From Streptomyces sp. WM4235 (GTDB lineage: Bacteria > Actinomycetota > Actinomycetes > Streptomycetales > Streptomycetaceae): 64,000 nucleotides of DNA. Below the pieces are notes generated by a model, which searched no databases, was not told the origin of the DNA, and worked only from the letters and a program-made list of their open reading frames with translations. Shown here piece by piece: positions 1 through 8,538 of this stretch. The number at the start of each line of letters is the position of its first letter. The first letter of the stretch is position 1. The translations under genes were made by a program, and so were the position numbers. Location: contig NZ_LGDE01000013.1 of assembly GCF_001279725.1 (NCBI RefSeq), positions 77,585-141,584 on the forward strand, given 5' to 3'.

Positions 1-546
1 GCGCAGGGCGGCCTCGTTCCACTCGACCACCACGGCCGAACCATCCTCCGTCCCACGGGCGGCTCCGGGGTTCTCCGCCCGCACGGGCGGCAGCCGCAGC
101 AGGGACACGTTCGACCAGTACCAGGCTCTCGCGGCGCCCGCCCGCTCGGTATTCGTGCCGGTCCTCAGGTACCCGAGCAGCGCGGATTGGACGCGCCCGC
201 GTCCGAACGCGCTCAGAGCCGGCTCGACGAAGCCACGGTTGGCGCTCGGGTTGGGATCGTGGACGGCTGCCTTCAGGAGTGTGTCGAAGGCTTCCTCGGA
301 GAGGACCATGCCGTCATCGCAAGCCTCGCGCAACGCTGCCCTGGCCCGCTGCTCCCAGGTCAGCGGCCCACCGGGCCCGGCCTCGGGGCCGACGGCGAGC
401 CCGAGGACCCGGACGACCTCCGCCAGGCACCCGGCGAACGGCTCCCGCCCGTCCTCCGTGCGATCCGGCAGCGCCATGAAGCTCCGTGCCGTCGGCGCCG
501 TGCTCTCGGCGGTCGTGGCAGTCGTCTCGTTCTCGTCCGCGGTCAT
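1..546 (-). CDS. hypothetical protein, C-terminus cut by window edge
   Basis: An open frame of 182 codons begins at ATG 546 and runs off the left edge, so only the N-terminal part is visible. It starts MTADENE after a purine-rich stretch (GGGGGGAAACGACGG) that can act as ribosome binding site. The first 25 residues are Thr/Ala rich and probably disordered. The rest is helical, with a HEAT-like stretch around residues 105-145 ending in a Trp/Tyr-rich segment (RAWYWS). It is divergent from the thioredoxin-NHL gene across 64 bp. I recognise no enzymatic motif. Function unknown; reading frame likely genuine from strong third-position GC bias. Confidence 0.7.
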   Translation of the reverse strand, partial: MTADENETTATTAESTAPTARSFMALPDRTEDGREPFAGCLAEVVRVLGLAVGPEAGPGGPLTWEQRARAALREACDDGMVLSEEAFDTLLKAAVHDPNPSANRGFVEPALSAFGRGRVQSALLGYLRTGTNTERAGAARAWYWSNVSLLRLPPVRAENPGAARGTEDGSAVVVEWNEAALR

Positions 547-610
547 CCGTCGTTTCCCCCCGCCGTGCGCGTGTGATCCGACGTTCATATCAGGATGGCA
601 AGCTTGAAGC

Positions 611-2443
611 ATGAACGATGCCGTCCCGGCGCCCACCCCCGCGCCCCGCCGCAGTGCCCGACTCCGTGCCCCCGAGCTGATCGGCAAGGGCGGCTGGCTG
701 AACACCGGAGGCAAGGAGCTCACCCTTGCCGACCTGCGAGGACGCATCGTCGTTCTCGACTTTTGGACCTTCTGCTGTGTGAACTGCCTGCACGTGCTCG
801 ACGAGCTGCGGGAGCTGGAGGAGAAGCACCGGGACACCCTGGTGATCATCGGTGTGCACTCGCCGAAGTTCGTGCACGAGGCCGAGCACACCGCCGTCGT
901 CGACGCCGTCGAGCGCTACGGGGTGCACCACCCCGTGCTCGACGACCCCGAGCTGGCCACCTGGAAGCAGTACGCCGTCCGGGCCTGGCCCACGCTCGTC
1001 GTGATCGACCCCGAGGGGTACATCGTCGCCCAGCACGCCGGCGAGGGCCACGCCCACGCCATCGAGCGGCTGGTCGTGGAGTTGGAGGCCGAGCACGAGG
1101 GCAAGGGGACCCTGCGGCGCGGTGACGGGCCGTACGTGGCGCCCGAGCCCGTGGCGAGCGATCTGCGGTTCCCCGGGAAGGCGCTCGTCCTGCCCTCCGG
1201 GAACCTGCTGGTGTCCGATTCGACGCGGCACCAGCTCGTGGAGCTGGCCCCGGACGGGGAGAGCGTCGTACGGCGCGTCGGCAGCGGCGCGCGCGGTTTC
1301 GGGCCGGACGCCTTCAGCGAGCCGCAGGGTCTCGCGCTGCTGCCCGACGGGCGGGTGGTCGTCGCGGACACCGTCAATCACGCGCTGCGGACCTTCGACC
1401 CGGAGAGCGGGGTCGTGGAGACCGTCGCCGGGACCGGCCGGCAGTGGTGGCAGGGTTCGCCCACCTCCGGACCCGCCCTGGACGTGGACCTGTCCTCGCC
1501 GTGGGACGTGGCCTGGTGGCAGGGCAAGGTGTGGATCGCGATGGCCGGCGTCCACCAGCTGTGGACCTGGGACCCGGAGTCCGGCACGGTCGAGCTCGCC
1601 GCCGGCACCACCAACGAGGGGCTGGTGGACGGGCCGGCCGCCGAGGCCTGGTTCGCGCAGCCCTCCGGGCTGGCGGCCACCGAGGACCGGCTGTGGATCG
1701 CGGACTCCGAGACCAGCGCGGTGCGTTACGTCCACCGCACCGACACCGGTTACGCGATCACCTCCGCCGTCGGCACCGGCCTCTTCGACTTCGGTCACCG
1801 CGACGGCCCCGCCGGGCAGGCGCTGCTCCAGCACCCGCTCGGGGTGACCGCGCTGCCCGACGGCTCGGTCGCGATCTGCGACACCTACAACCACGCCCTG
1901 CGCCGCTTCGACCCGGCGACGGGCGAGGTCACCACGCTGGCGACGGACCTGCGCGAGCCCAGTGACGCGGTGCTGGTCGGCTCGGACATCGTGGTCGTCG
2001 AGTCGGCGCGGCACCGGCTGACGCGGCTGCGGCTGCCGGAGGAGGCGGTACGGGTGGACGCGGTCGCGCACCGCACGCGGCGGGCGGCGACCGAGGTGGC
2101 CCCCGGCCGGTTGCGCCTCGACGTGGTGTTCCAGGCGCCGAGCGGGCAGAAGCTCGACACCCGCTACGGCCCCTCGACCCGGCTGCTGGTCTCCTCGACC
2201 CCGCCGGAACTGTTGGCGGGGGGCGAGGGCCCGGGCAGTGACCTGTTCCGCGAGCTGGAGTGGAACCCGGACGTCTCCGAGGGCGTGCTGCACGTCTCGG
2301 CGATGGCGGCGTCCTGCGACGACGACCCGGCCAACGAGTACCCGGCCTGCCACGTCCACCAGCAGGATTGGGGCGTGCCGGTGAAGGTCACCGCCGGTGG
2401 CGCGGACCGTCTGCCGCTGGTCCTCGCCGGGATGGACGACTGA
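611..2443 (+). CDS. thioredoxin-like/NHL-repeat protein
   Basis: 610 aa, organised like the NHLRC2 family. A thioredoxin-like domain lies at about residues 30-150 with the redox motif C56-V-N-C59 inside the context WTFCCVNC. About six NHL beta-propeller blades follow (about residues 165-480; repeated LPDG..VVADT.NH.LR signatures), then a C-terminal beta-rich tail to residue 610. No signal peptide or membrane segment is visible, so a cytoplasmic thiol-redox or scaffold role is likely; the substrate is unknown. The start at 611 gives the usual N-terminus. It is monocistronic, followed by a nested palindrome at 2446-2495. Confidence 0.9.
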   Translation: MNDAVPAPTPAPRRSARLRAPELIGKGGWLNTGGKELTLADLRGRIVVLDFWTFCCVNCLHVLDELRELEEKHRDTLVIIGVHSPKFVHEAEHTAVVDAVERYGVHHPVLDDPELATWKQYAVRAWPTLVVIDPEGYIVAQHAGEGHAHAIERLVVELEAEHEGKGTLRRGDGPYVAPEPVASDLRFPGKALVLPSGNLLVSDSTRHQLVELAPDGESVVRRVGSGARGFGPDAFSEPQGLALLPDGRVVVADTVNHALRTFDPESGVVETVAGTGRQWWQGSPTSGPALDVDLSSPWDVAWWQGKVWIAMAGVHQLWTWDPESGTVELAAGTTNEGLVDGPAAEAWFAQPSGLAATEDRLWIADSETSAVRYVHRTDTGYAITSAVGTGLFDFGHRDGPAGQALLQHPLGVTALPDGSVAICDTYNHALRRFDPATGEVTTLATDLREPSDAVLVGSDIVVVESARHRLTRLRLPEEAVRVDAVAHRTRRAATEVAPGRLRLDVVFQAPSGQKLDTRYGPSTRLLVSSTPPELLAGGEGPGSDLFRELEWNPDVSEGVLHVSAMAASCDDDPANEYPACHVHQQDWGVPVKVTAGGADRLPLVLAGMDD

Positions 2444-2445
2444 TC

Positions 2446-2495
2446 CGAGGCCCGGCCTCGCGGGACGGACGTCCGTTCCCCGGGCCCGGGCCTCG
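2446..2495. terminator. nested inverted repeat, bidirectional terminator candidate
   Basis: Outer arms CGAGGCCCGG (2446-2455) and CCGGGCCTCG (2486-2495) enclose a second palindrome centred on GACGTC. It sits exactly between the convergent NHL and hydrolase genes. There is no T-tract, as is usual for high-GC hairpin terminators. Confidence 0.6.
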
Positions 2496-2498
2496 CGG

Positions 2499-3353
2499 TC
2501 AGGACTTCAGCAGTACGTCGAGCAGCCGGTCCGCGAACGCGGCCGGCCGCTCGACGCAGCCGACGTGTCCGCCGGGGAACTCGGCTAGCCCGACGCCGAG
2601 TCGGCGCGCCAGCGCCTCGGCCGGGCGTCGCAGGAGCAGCCCGCGCGAGTCCTCGCCGGCCGCCGGGACCAGCCGGTCGGCGTGCGGGGCCAGTGCGTCG
2701 AGGTCGGGCAGGTGCCCGGTGAACTGGCGCAGTTGGTGTTCGAGGAAGAACGGCGCGTTCGCCGACATCCGCCGGAACACCTCCTCCGGCGGCGGGGTGT
2801 GCGCGGCGGGGGCGCGGCGTTCGCCCCCGGCGGCGTCGCCCTCCGTACCGCCCCCGGCGTCGCCGCCGCCCGTGCCCGCCGCCATCACGGCCATCGCGGC
2901 CTCGACGCCGCGCTCGCGGTGGGCCTCCACCACCGAGGCGAAGAAGCTCCGCTGCTCGGCGGCGTCCGGCAGCAGTTCCACCAGCGGCGGTTCGTGCGCC
3001 ACCACCCGTCGTACCAGGGTCGGGTGGCGCTGGAGCAGGTCCACGGCGACGATCGCGCCGGCGCTGATGCCGAGGACGTACGCCGGTTCATCGGTGACCG
3101 CGGCCAGCAACAGGGCGGCGTCGTCGGCCTGTTCGGCCGGGCTCTGGTCGTCGGGCGGTCCGTCGAGTGGGCTGCGCGTGGTGCCGCGCGGGTCGGGGGC
3201 CACGACCGTGAAGTGGTCGGCGAGGGTGTCGGCGAGGGGGTCCCACACGGCGGCGTCGGCGCCGCCCCCGGGCAGGAGCAGCAGGGCGGGACCGGAGCCG
3301 CGGGTCTCGTAACGGAGGGTGGCGCCGGGGACCTTGAGCGTGTGGACGTGCAT
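2499..3353 (-). CDS. alpha/beta hydrolase
   Basis: 284 aa alpha/beta-hydrolase fold protein. Visible landmarks are the oxyanion-hole region LLLPGGG (residues 25-31), the nucleophile elbow G95-I-S97-A-G, and the catalytic His263 in GGHVG near the C-terminus. The substrate cannot be predicted. The start at ATG 3353 is preferred over an upstream frame start (3416) because AGGAAAGG lies just upstream and the upstream extension is Arg-rich and unlike the family. A Pro/Ala/Gly-rich insertion around residues 175-205 lies between the core and the cap. The promoter region carries a 16-bp palindrome, so repression by a TetR/MarR-like protein is plausible. Confidence 0.88.
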   Translation of the reverse strand: MHVHTLKVPGATLRYETRGSGPALLLLPGGGADAAVWDPLADTLADHFTVVAPDPRGTTRSPLDGPPDDQSPAEQADDAALLLAAVTDEPAYVLGISAGAIVAVDLLQRHPTLVRRVVAHEPPLVELLPDAAEQRSFFASVVEAHRERGVEAAMAVMAAGTGGGDAGGGTEGDAAGGERRAPAAHTPPPEEVFRRMSANAPFFLEHQLRQFTGHLPDLDALAPHADRLVPAAGEDSRGLLLRRPAEALARRLGVGLAEFPGGHVGCVERPAAFADRLLDVLLKS

Positions 3354-3370
3354 GGTGCCGCAACCTTTCC

Positions 3371-3406
3371 TAGGGCTTCTAGGTTGCAACCTAGCTCTTC
3401 TAGGGT
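3371..3406. promoter_or_regulatory. operator-like palindrome upstream of hydrolase
   Basis: A perfect 16-bp palindrome CTAGGTTGCAACCTAG spans 3379-3394. It is flanked on both sides by CTTCTAGG-type direct repeats (around 3376 and 3397). It lies 26 bp upstream of the hydrolase start and looks like a dimeric repressor site overlapping the promoter. The regulator is not identifiable from the window. Confidence 0.6.
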
Positions 3407-3418
3407 CACGGTGCACGG

Positions 3419-3452
3419 CAAAAACCCCGCCCCGGACAGGTCCGGGACGGGG
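3419..3452 (-). terminator. intrinsic terminator of the M18 aminopeptidase gene
   Basis: Arms CCCCGcCCCGGAC and GTCCGGGaCGGGG with a 2-nt loop are followed, in minus orientation, by TTTTTG. This is one of the few hairpins in the window with a proper T-run. It sits about 20 bp past the stop of the M18 gene. Confidence 0.85.
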
Positions 3453-3470
3453 TCGTGGAGCAGGGGGCGG

Positions 3471-4766
3471 TCAGCCCTCCAGGAACGCCACCAGGGCATT
3501 GGCCAGCAGGAACGGGTCGTCCGCGCCGCACAGTTCACGGGCGCTGTGCATCGACAGGATCGCCACGCCGATGTCCACGGTCTGGATCCCGTGCCGGGCG
3601 GCCGTGATCGGGCCGATCGTCGTGCCGCAGGGGATGGAGTTGTTGGAGACGAAGGTCTGCCACGGCACCCCGGCCCGCTCACAGGCGTCCGCGAAGACCG
3701 CCCGTCCGCTGCCGTCCGTCGCGTACCGCTGGTTGACGTTGACCTTGAGGATCGGGCCGCCGTTGGCACGCGGGTGGTGCGTCGGGTCGTGCCGCTCCGC
3801 GTAGTTGGGGTGCACGGCGTGCCCGGTGTCCGAGGACAGGCAGACGGTGCCGGCGAAGGCCCGCGCCCGGTCCTCGAACGTGCCCCCGCGCGCGAAGACG
3901 GAACGCTCCATCACGTTGCCCAGGAGCGGGCCGTCCGCGCCGGTGTCCGACTGCGAGCCGCTCTCCTCGTGGTCGAACGCGGCCAGGACCGGGATGTGGT
4001 CCAGGGGCTTGTCCGAGCGTGCCGCCGCGGCCAGCGCCGCGACGCCCGCGTGGACCGAGATCAGGTTGTCCATGCGCGGTCCGGCGAGCAGTTCGCGGTC
4101 GCGGCCCAGGTAGGAGGGCGCCTCGATGGAGTGGACCATCAGGTCCCAGCCCGCCACCGAGCCCTGCGGCAGGCCCTCTTCCTCCTCCAGGAACGCGATC
4201 AGGTCGCCCTCCCGGACCTCGCCCAGACCCCAGATCGGCTGCATGTGCCGCTGCTTGTCGAGCTTGAGGCCGTCGACGTTCACCGACCGGTCCATGTGCA
4301 CGGCCAGTTGCGGGACGCGCAGCAGCGCGCGGTCCACGTTCACCAGGCGCTCGGTGCCGTCGCGCAGCGTCAGCCGCCCGGCCAGTCCGAGGTCCCGGTC
4401 CAGCCAGGTGTTGAGCAGCGGGCCGCCGTAGACCTCGACGGCGATCTGACGCCACCCCTGGGAACTCATGTCGGGGACGGGCTTGACCCGCAGGTTGGGG
4501 GAGTCGGTGTGCGCGCCGACGATGCGGAACGGGGTGTGCGCGGCGGCACCCTCCGGCACGTACCAGGCGACGATCGCGCCGCCGCGGAGCACGAACCTGC
4601 CTCCCGAGCCCGCGTCCCAGGCGTCCGTTTCCGACACCTGCCGAAACCCGGCCTCCTCCAACCGCGCCGCGGCGTTGGCCACGGCGTGGTACGGCGACGG
4701 ACTCGCCGTCAGGAAGGTCTTCAGATCATCGGTGTGGCCGCGATCGAAGCGGGTGGGAGAGCTCAT
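3471..4766 (-). CDS. M18 family aminopeptidase
   Basis: 431 aa zinc aminopeptidase of the M18 (aspartyl aminopeptidase, PepI/ApeB-like) family, releasing N-terminal residues from peptides in the cytoplasm. Metal-binding landmarks are visible: GAHTDSPNLR (His86, Asp88), AFDHEESGS (about residues 240-250), and a C-terminal histidine-rich stretch with HH..NGGP around residue 340. The start at ATG 4766 is chosen over the in-frame GTG 4775 because AGGTGA lies at proper spacing before the ATG. The gene is monocistronic with its own T-tailed terminator. Confidence 0.95.
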   Translation of the reverse strand: MSSPTRFDRGHTDDLKTFLTASPSPYHAVANAAARLEEAGFRQVSETDAWDAGSGGRFVLRGGAIVAWYVPEGAAAHTPFRIVGAHTDSPNLRVKPVPDMSSQGWRQIAVEVYGGPLLNTWLDRDLGLAGRLTLRDGTERLVNVDRALLRVPQLAVHMDRSVNVDGLKLDKQRHMQPIWGLGEVREGDLIAFLEEEEGLPQGSVAGWDLMVHSIEAPSYLGRDRELLAGPRMDNLISVHAGVAALAAAARSDKPLDHIPVLAAFDHEESGSQSDTGADGPLLGNVMERSVFARGGTFEDRARAFAGTVCLSSDTGHAVHPNYAERHDPTHHPRANGGPILKVNVNQRYATDGSGRAVFADACERAGVPWQTFVSNNSIPCGTTIGPITAARHGIQTVDIGVAILSMHSARELCGADDPFLLANALVAFLEG

Positions 4767-4866
4767 GTGGTTCACCTAACGACGGTCGTGTTCGCCTTGG
4801 CCGGGCTGCGGCGGATGGCAAGGGGTCGGGGCGGCGCGGGATGTGTGGTCCGCGGTCCCGTGGTCC

Positions 4867-5604
4867 TCAGCCCGGCGGACGCTCGAATCTGCGCTGCAAC
4901 TGCCGCCGCTCACCCCGGCGGATGCGCGGGAGCATCTCGGGGGTCTGCGCCGGTCGCTGCGCGCGTCTTCTGCGTCCGGCGCAGAAGATACAGGCCTCGC
5001 CCGGCGGGGCGTCGGGGTCGATCGGCGCCTCGGGGTGCTCGGAGCATCCCGAGGCGTTCCGCGGCCGGGACAGTTCCCGGGCCACGATGAAGGCGCGGTG
5101 CAGGTCGTCCGCCATCCGCACGAACTCCTCCGGCGGGGAGGAGAGACCCAGGTGGAAGCGCCGGTCCTCGATCGTGCGGAGGAAGGCGCGCAGCGCGTCG
5201 TGGGTGTACGGAGGGTCCGGGACGGGATACCCGAGCCGGCGCTGTTCCCCGGCGGCGGGCGCGGCGCCGGCGGTCCGGCCGCCCTGGCCGCGCAGTCCGA
5301 GGCGCCGCCGGTCGTTGCAGATCAGGCAGCGGCCCCAGCCGTCGGGGGCCTCGGGGTCGAGGGCGCCGTTGGGGTGCTCGGGGCAGCCGGTGTAGCTCTT
5401 GGCGGGCGCCAGCCCGGACGCCGTCTGGAAGGCGATGTAAAGGGCGTCGGCGACGCCGTCGTACTCGGCGGGGTGGGCGCCGTCGTACAGCTCCCGCATG
5501 TGGTCGCCGAGGCTGCCCAGGGTCGCCTGCAGCTCCTTGAGGGCGTACGGCCGCCCGGTCGGGACGGAGTACCCCCTGCTGCCGTGCTGATCCTGTGGGC
5601 TCAT
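4867..5604 (-). CDS. hypothetical protein with duplicated Cys/His module
   Basis: 245 aa, not a family I can name. It consists of two copies of one module: an alpha-helical part of about 50 residues followed by a CxxH...CxxC cluster. In copy 1 the likely ligands are C74, H77, C93, C96; in copy 2 they are C187, H190, C205, C208. Both copies share the pattern GC(P/S)EHP then DP(E/D)AP before the second Cys pair. Two zinc-binding sites produced by internal duplication is the simplest reading. The start at ATG 5604 is preferred over 5634; the C-terminus is Arg-rich. A role in nucleic acid or protein binding is only a guess. Confidence 0.75.
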   Translation of the reverse strand: MSPQDQHGSRGYSVPTGRPYALKELQATLGSLGDHMRELYDGAHPAEYDGVADALYIAFQTASGLAPAKSYTGCPEHPNGALDPEAPDGWGRCLICNDRRRLGLRGQGGRTAGAAPAAGEQRRLGYPVPDPPYTHDALRAFLRTIEDRRFHLGLSSPPEEFVRMADDLHRAFIVARELSRPRNASGCSEHPEAPIDPDAPPGEACIFCAGRRRRAQRPAQTPEMLPRIRRGERRQLQRRFERPPG

Positions 5605-5661
5605 GCCTACGAGCGTGCCATGAACGACCGACAACGGAAGAACGGCCCCGTGAAAACGGCG

Positions 5662-5692
5662 CGGGCCGGACCCCGTGACGGGATCCGGCCGT
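5662..5692 (-). terminator. terminator of the acyl-CoA dehydrogenase gene
   Basis: Hairpin with arms GGCCGGA (5664-5670) and TCCGGCC (5684-5690), extended by CCCG/CGGG inside. In minus orientation a short TTTT lies a few bases downstream. It lies about 70 bp past the acyl-CoA dehydrogenase stop. Confidence 0.6.
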
Positions 5693-5759
5693 TGCCGCTA
5701 CGTACACCGCGTACAGCTGTGGGGGGCCTCGGGGCCTGGGCCCACGTTGACGACAGGAC

Positions 5760-7586
5760 CTAGAAGGCGGCCTCGTCGAGCTCCATGAGGGTGTTGTCCA
5801 CCGACTCGGCCAGCGCGCGCTGGACCGAGACGCCGGGGAGGACCTCCGCGGCGAAGAACTTCGCGGCGGCGATCTTGCCGGTGTAGAAGGGGACGTCCTT
5901 CGCGGAGGCCGTCGCCAGCTTCTCGGCGGCCACGGCCGCGCCCTTGAGCAGCAGGTATCCGACGACCACGTCGCCGGAGGCCATCAGCAGGCGGGTGGTG
6001 TTCTGGCCGACCTTGTAGATGTTCTTGACGTCCTCGCCGGTGGCGGTGAGGTCCACGATCATCTGGCCGACGATGGCCTCCAGGTCCACGGCGGCCTTGG
6101 CGAGCGCGTCGCGGGCCGGGGCGAGGTCGTCGCCGCCGACGGCCTCGGCGAGGAACTTCTTGATCGTCTCGGAGAGCACGTTCAGGGAGGCGCCCTGGTC
6201 GCGCACGATCTTCCGGAAGAAGAAGTCCTGGCCCTGGATCGCCGTGGTGCCCTCGTAGAGGGTGTCGATCTTGGCGTCCCGGATGTACTGCTCGATCGGG
6301 TATTCCTGGAGGTAGCCGGAGCCACCGAAGGTCTGCAGCGACTGTGCGAGCTGCTCGTACGACTTCTCCGAGCCGTAGCCCTTCACGATCGGCAGGAGCA
6401 GGTCGTTCAGGCCGATGAGCGCGGACGCGTCCTCGCCGGCGGCCTGCTTGACCTGGATCTCGTCCTGGACGGAGGCGGTGTACAGCACGAGGGCGCGCAT
6501 GCCCTCGGCGTACGCCTTCTGCGTCATGAGCGAGCGGCGCACGTCGGGGTGGTGCGTGATGGTGACCTTGGGGGCCGTCTTGTCCATGAAGTTGGCCAGG
6601 TCCGGACCCTGCACGCGCTCCTTGGCGTACTCCAGGGCGTTCAGGTAGCCGGTGGAGAGCGTGGCGATGGCCTTCGTGCCGACCATCATGCGGGCGAACT
6701 CGATGATCATGAACATCTGGCGGATGCCGTCGTGCTTGTCACCGATCAGCCAGCCCTTGGCGGGGTGCTGGTCGCCGAAGGTCATCTCGCACGTGTTGGA
6801 CGCCTTGAGGCCCATCTTGTGCTCGACGTTCGTCGCGTAGACGCCGTTGCGCTCGCCCAGCTCGCCGGTCTCCCAGTCGAAGTGGAACTTCGGGACGAGG
6901 AAGAGCGACAGGCCCTTGGTGCCCGGGCCGTGGCCCTCGGGGCGGGCGAGGACGTAGTGGAGGATGTTCTCCTCCATGTCGTGCTCACCGGAGGTGATGA
7001 AGCGCTTGACGCCCTCGATGTGCCAGGAGCCGTCGTCCTGCTGCACGGCCTTGGTGCGGCCGGCGCCGACGTCCGAGCCGGCGTCCGGCTCGGTGAGGAC
7101 CATGGTGGAGCCCCAGCGCTTCTCGACCGCGATCTCGGCGACCTTCTTCTGCGCCTCGTTGCCCTCTTCGTAGAGGATGCCGGCGAACGCCGGGCCGGAG
7201 GAGTACATCCAGACGGCCGGGTTCGCGCCCAGGATCGTCTCCGCGAAGGCCCAGATGAGCGAGCGGGGCGAGGTGGTGCCGCCGATCTCCTCGGGCAGGC
7301 CCAGACGCCAGTACTCGGAGTCCATGAAAGCCTTGTAGCTCTTCTTGAAGGACGCCGGGACGGGCGCGGTGTTCGTGGTCGGGTCGAAGACCGGCGGGTT
7401 GCGGTCGGCGTCCTCGAAGGAGGCGGCCAGCTCATTCTCGGAGAGCTTGGTCATCTCGCTGAGGATGGTCTTGGCGGTCTCGGTGTCCATCTCACCGAAC
7501 GGGCCGGTGCCGTACAGCTTGTCGCGGCCGAGCACCTCGAAGAGGTTGAACTCGATGTCGCGGAGATTCGACTTGTAGTGCCCCAT
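5760..7586 (-). CDS. acyl-CoA dehydrogenase, long C-terminal form
   Basis: 608 aa flavoprotein that introduces the alpha-beta double bond in acyl-CoA during beta-oxidation. It has an N-terminal helical domain (residues 1-160), a beta domain with TEPDAGSD (FAD/substrate contact), a C-terminal helical domain with the catalytic-base region [12 protein letters not shown], and an extra helical domain of about 130 residues as in the long FadE5-like class. The start at ATG 7586 (MGHYKSNL) is the family start and has ACGGAG upstream; an extended frame to 7673 would include operator DNA. Two TACC-N4-GGTA palindromes upstream suggest control by a TetR-type fatty-acid regulator. Confidence 0.93.
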   Translation of the reverse strand: MGHYKSNLRDIEFNLFEVLGRDKLYGTGPFGEMDTETAKTILSEMTKLSENELAASFEDADRNPPVFDPTTNTAPVPASFKKSYKAFMDSEYWRLGLPEEIGGTTSPRSLIWAFAETILGANPAVWMYSSGPAFAGILYEEGNEAQKKVAEIAVEKRWGSTMVLTEPDAGSDVGAGRTKAVQQDDGSWHIEGVKRFITSGEHDMEENILHYVLARPEGHGPGTKGLSLFLVPKFHFDWETGELGERNGVYATNVEHKMGLKASNTCEMTFGDQHPAKGWLIGDKHDGIRQMFMIIEFARMMVGTKAIATLSTGYLNALEYAKERVQGPDLANFMDKTAPKVTITHHPDVRRSLMTQKAYAEGMRALVLYTASVQDEIQVKQAAGEDASALIGLNDLLLPIVKGYGSEKSYEQLAQSLQTFGGSGYLQEYPIEQYIRDAKIDTLYEGTTAIQGQDFFFRKIVRDQGASLNVLSETIKKFLAEAVGGDDLAPARDALAKAAVDLEAIVGQMIVDLTATGEDVKNIYKVGQNTTRLLMASGDVVVGYLLLKGAAVAAEKLATASAKDVPFYTGKIAAAKFFAAEVLPGVSVQRALAESVDNTLMELDEAAF

Positions 7587-7630
7587 GGCGACGGCTCCGT
7601 TAAGGCTCGGGGAGACAGGTTCCTCGTACA

Positions 7631-7666
7631 TACCAATCGGTAACGTCATGATGCTACCCGTCGGTA
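7631..7666. promoter_or_regulatory. paired TACC-N4-GGTA operators upstream of acyl-CoA dehydrogenase
   Basis: Two 12-bp palindromic elements, TACCAATCGGTA (7631-7642) and TACCCGTCGGTA (7655-7666), lie 24 bp apart centre to centre (about two helical turns) and 45-80 bp before the acyl-CoA dehydrogenase start. The spacing suits cooperative binding of two dimers of a TetR-family repressor. Confidence 0.65.
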
Positions 7667-7830
7667 ATAACAAGCAACCCCTTACCGGTGACTGTGACCA
7701 GCATCAAGCCAGAGTGACTGGAGTGCCGCCGGAATCCCAGACCCGTGCGGGGCCGGGATCTCGGGCGCCGGGCGGGTCCGGGGAGGCCGTCGCGGGGCGG
7801 GTCCGCGGGGGTGGGTCCCCGGGGCGGGGG

Positions 7831-8202
7831 CTACGGGGGCGGGAGTTCGGCCCAGACGGTCTTGCCGCTGTACGGGCCGGGGCGCACGCCCCAGCGGGCG
7901 GCGACGGCGTCGAGCACGGCCAGGCCCCGACCGCCCTCGTCCTCCTCGCTCGCCCGGCGCAGGACCGGCCACAGGCGGGGGTCGGGGTCGCTGACCTCCA
8001 CCCGGGTGCGGCCGTCGGCCGTGCGGGTGATGGCGAGCGTCACGGGGGTGCCCTCGCCGACGTGCACGATCACGTTCCCGACCAGCTCGCTCACGCAGAG
8101 CTGGAGATCGTGGCAGGGCGCGTCCACGTGCGCCCGCACGGCCCGCCGCAACGCCGACAGCTCCTGCGGCACCGCGAGCACCCCGGCACGGAACGGCCTC
8201 AC
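7831..8202 (-). CDS. ATP-binding protein (anti-sigma/RsbW-like HATPase)
   Basis: 123 aa GHKL-type ATPase domain of the RsbW/SpoIIAB-like group common in Streptomyces. The N box is visible as SELVGNVIVHV, and the ATP-lid region as DEGGRGLAVLD. The GTG start at 8202 overlaps the stop of the upstream 72-residue gene (GTGA overlap), so the two are translationally coupled. Together with the divergent HTH-DUF5753 gene this makes the familiar regulator/small protein/ATP-binding cluster. Partner proteins are not identifiable here. Confidence 0.88.
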   Translation of the reverse strand: MRPFRAGVLAVPQELSALRRAVRAHVDAPCHDLQLCVSELVGNVIVHVGEGTPVTLAITRTADGRTRVEVSDPDPRLWPVLRRASEEDEGGRGLAVLDAVAARWGVRPGPYSGKTVWAELPPP

Positions 8203-8417
8203 CGGCGCGGGGCCCGGTTCAGGGCGGCGGCGAGGGCGCGGGCGGTGGCCGGGTTGCACGGCCCGAGGGCGAGCAGCGGTGGCGGGGTGCGGTGGGTCGC
8301 GGCGTAGGAGGGGAGGTGCAGGTCGAGGGAGGGGAGCGTGATCCCGTGCGCGATCAGCGCGCTTCGGAGCTCGGTCAGTGCCTCGATGGCGAGGCGGTCG
8401 CCGGCGTGGTCGCTCAT
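8199..8417 (-). CDS. small conserved protein coupled to the ATP-binding protein
   Basis: 72 aa, starting MSDHAGDRLAIEALTELRSA. It has an N-terminal helix, a Leu/Pro-rich middle (LPSLDLHLP) and an Ala-rich C-terminal helix. No catalytic motif. It overlaps by 4 bp the GTG of the downstream ATP-binding gene and is divergent from the HTH regulator, so it is probably part of that regulatory module. The frame continues upstream to 8468, but ATG 8417 with GGATGCCCCCC upstream and the natural N-terminus is preferred. Confidence 0.75.
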   Translation of the reverse strand: MSDHAGDRLAIEALTELRSALIAHGITLPSLDLHLPSYAATHRTPPPLLALGPCNPATARALAAALNRAPRR

Positions 8418-8538
8418 GGGGGGCATCCGTTCCTGTGCGGAGTGTGCGGAGTGTGACGAAGCCCTCACAGGCTGGGGTCGCGGTGCGTACCGTGGGAAGG
8501 GTTTGTATTCGCCTACGCGAGGTGTGGAAGGGGTGGGG

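Noticed and set aside
590..2359. 589-codon open frame antisense to the NHL gene
   Set aside because: Low-complexity Arg/Gly/Val/Leu composition typical of the shadow strand; the + frame has clear thioredoxin and NHL motifs.
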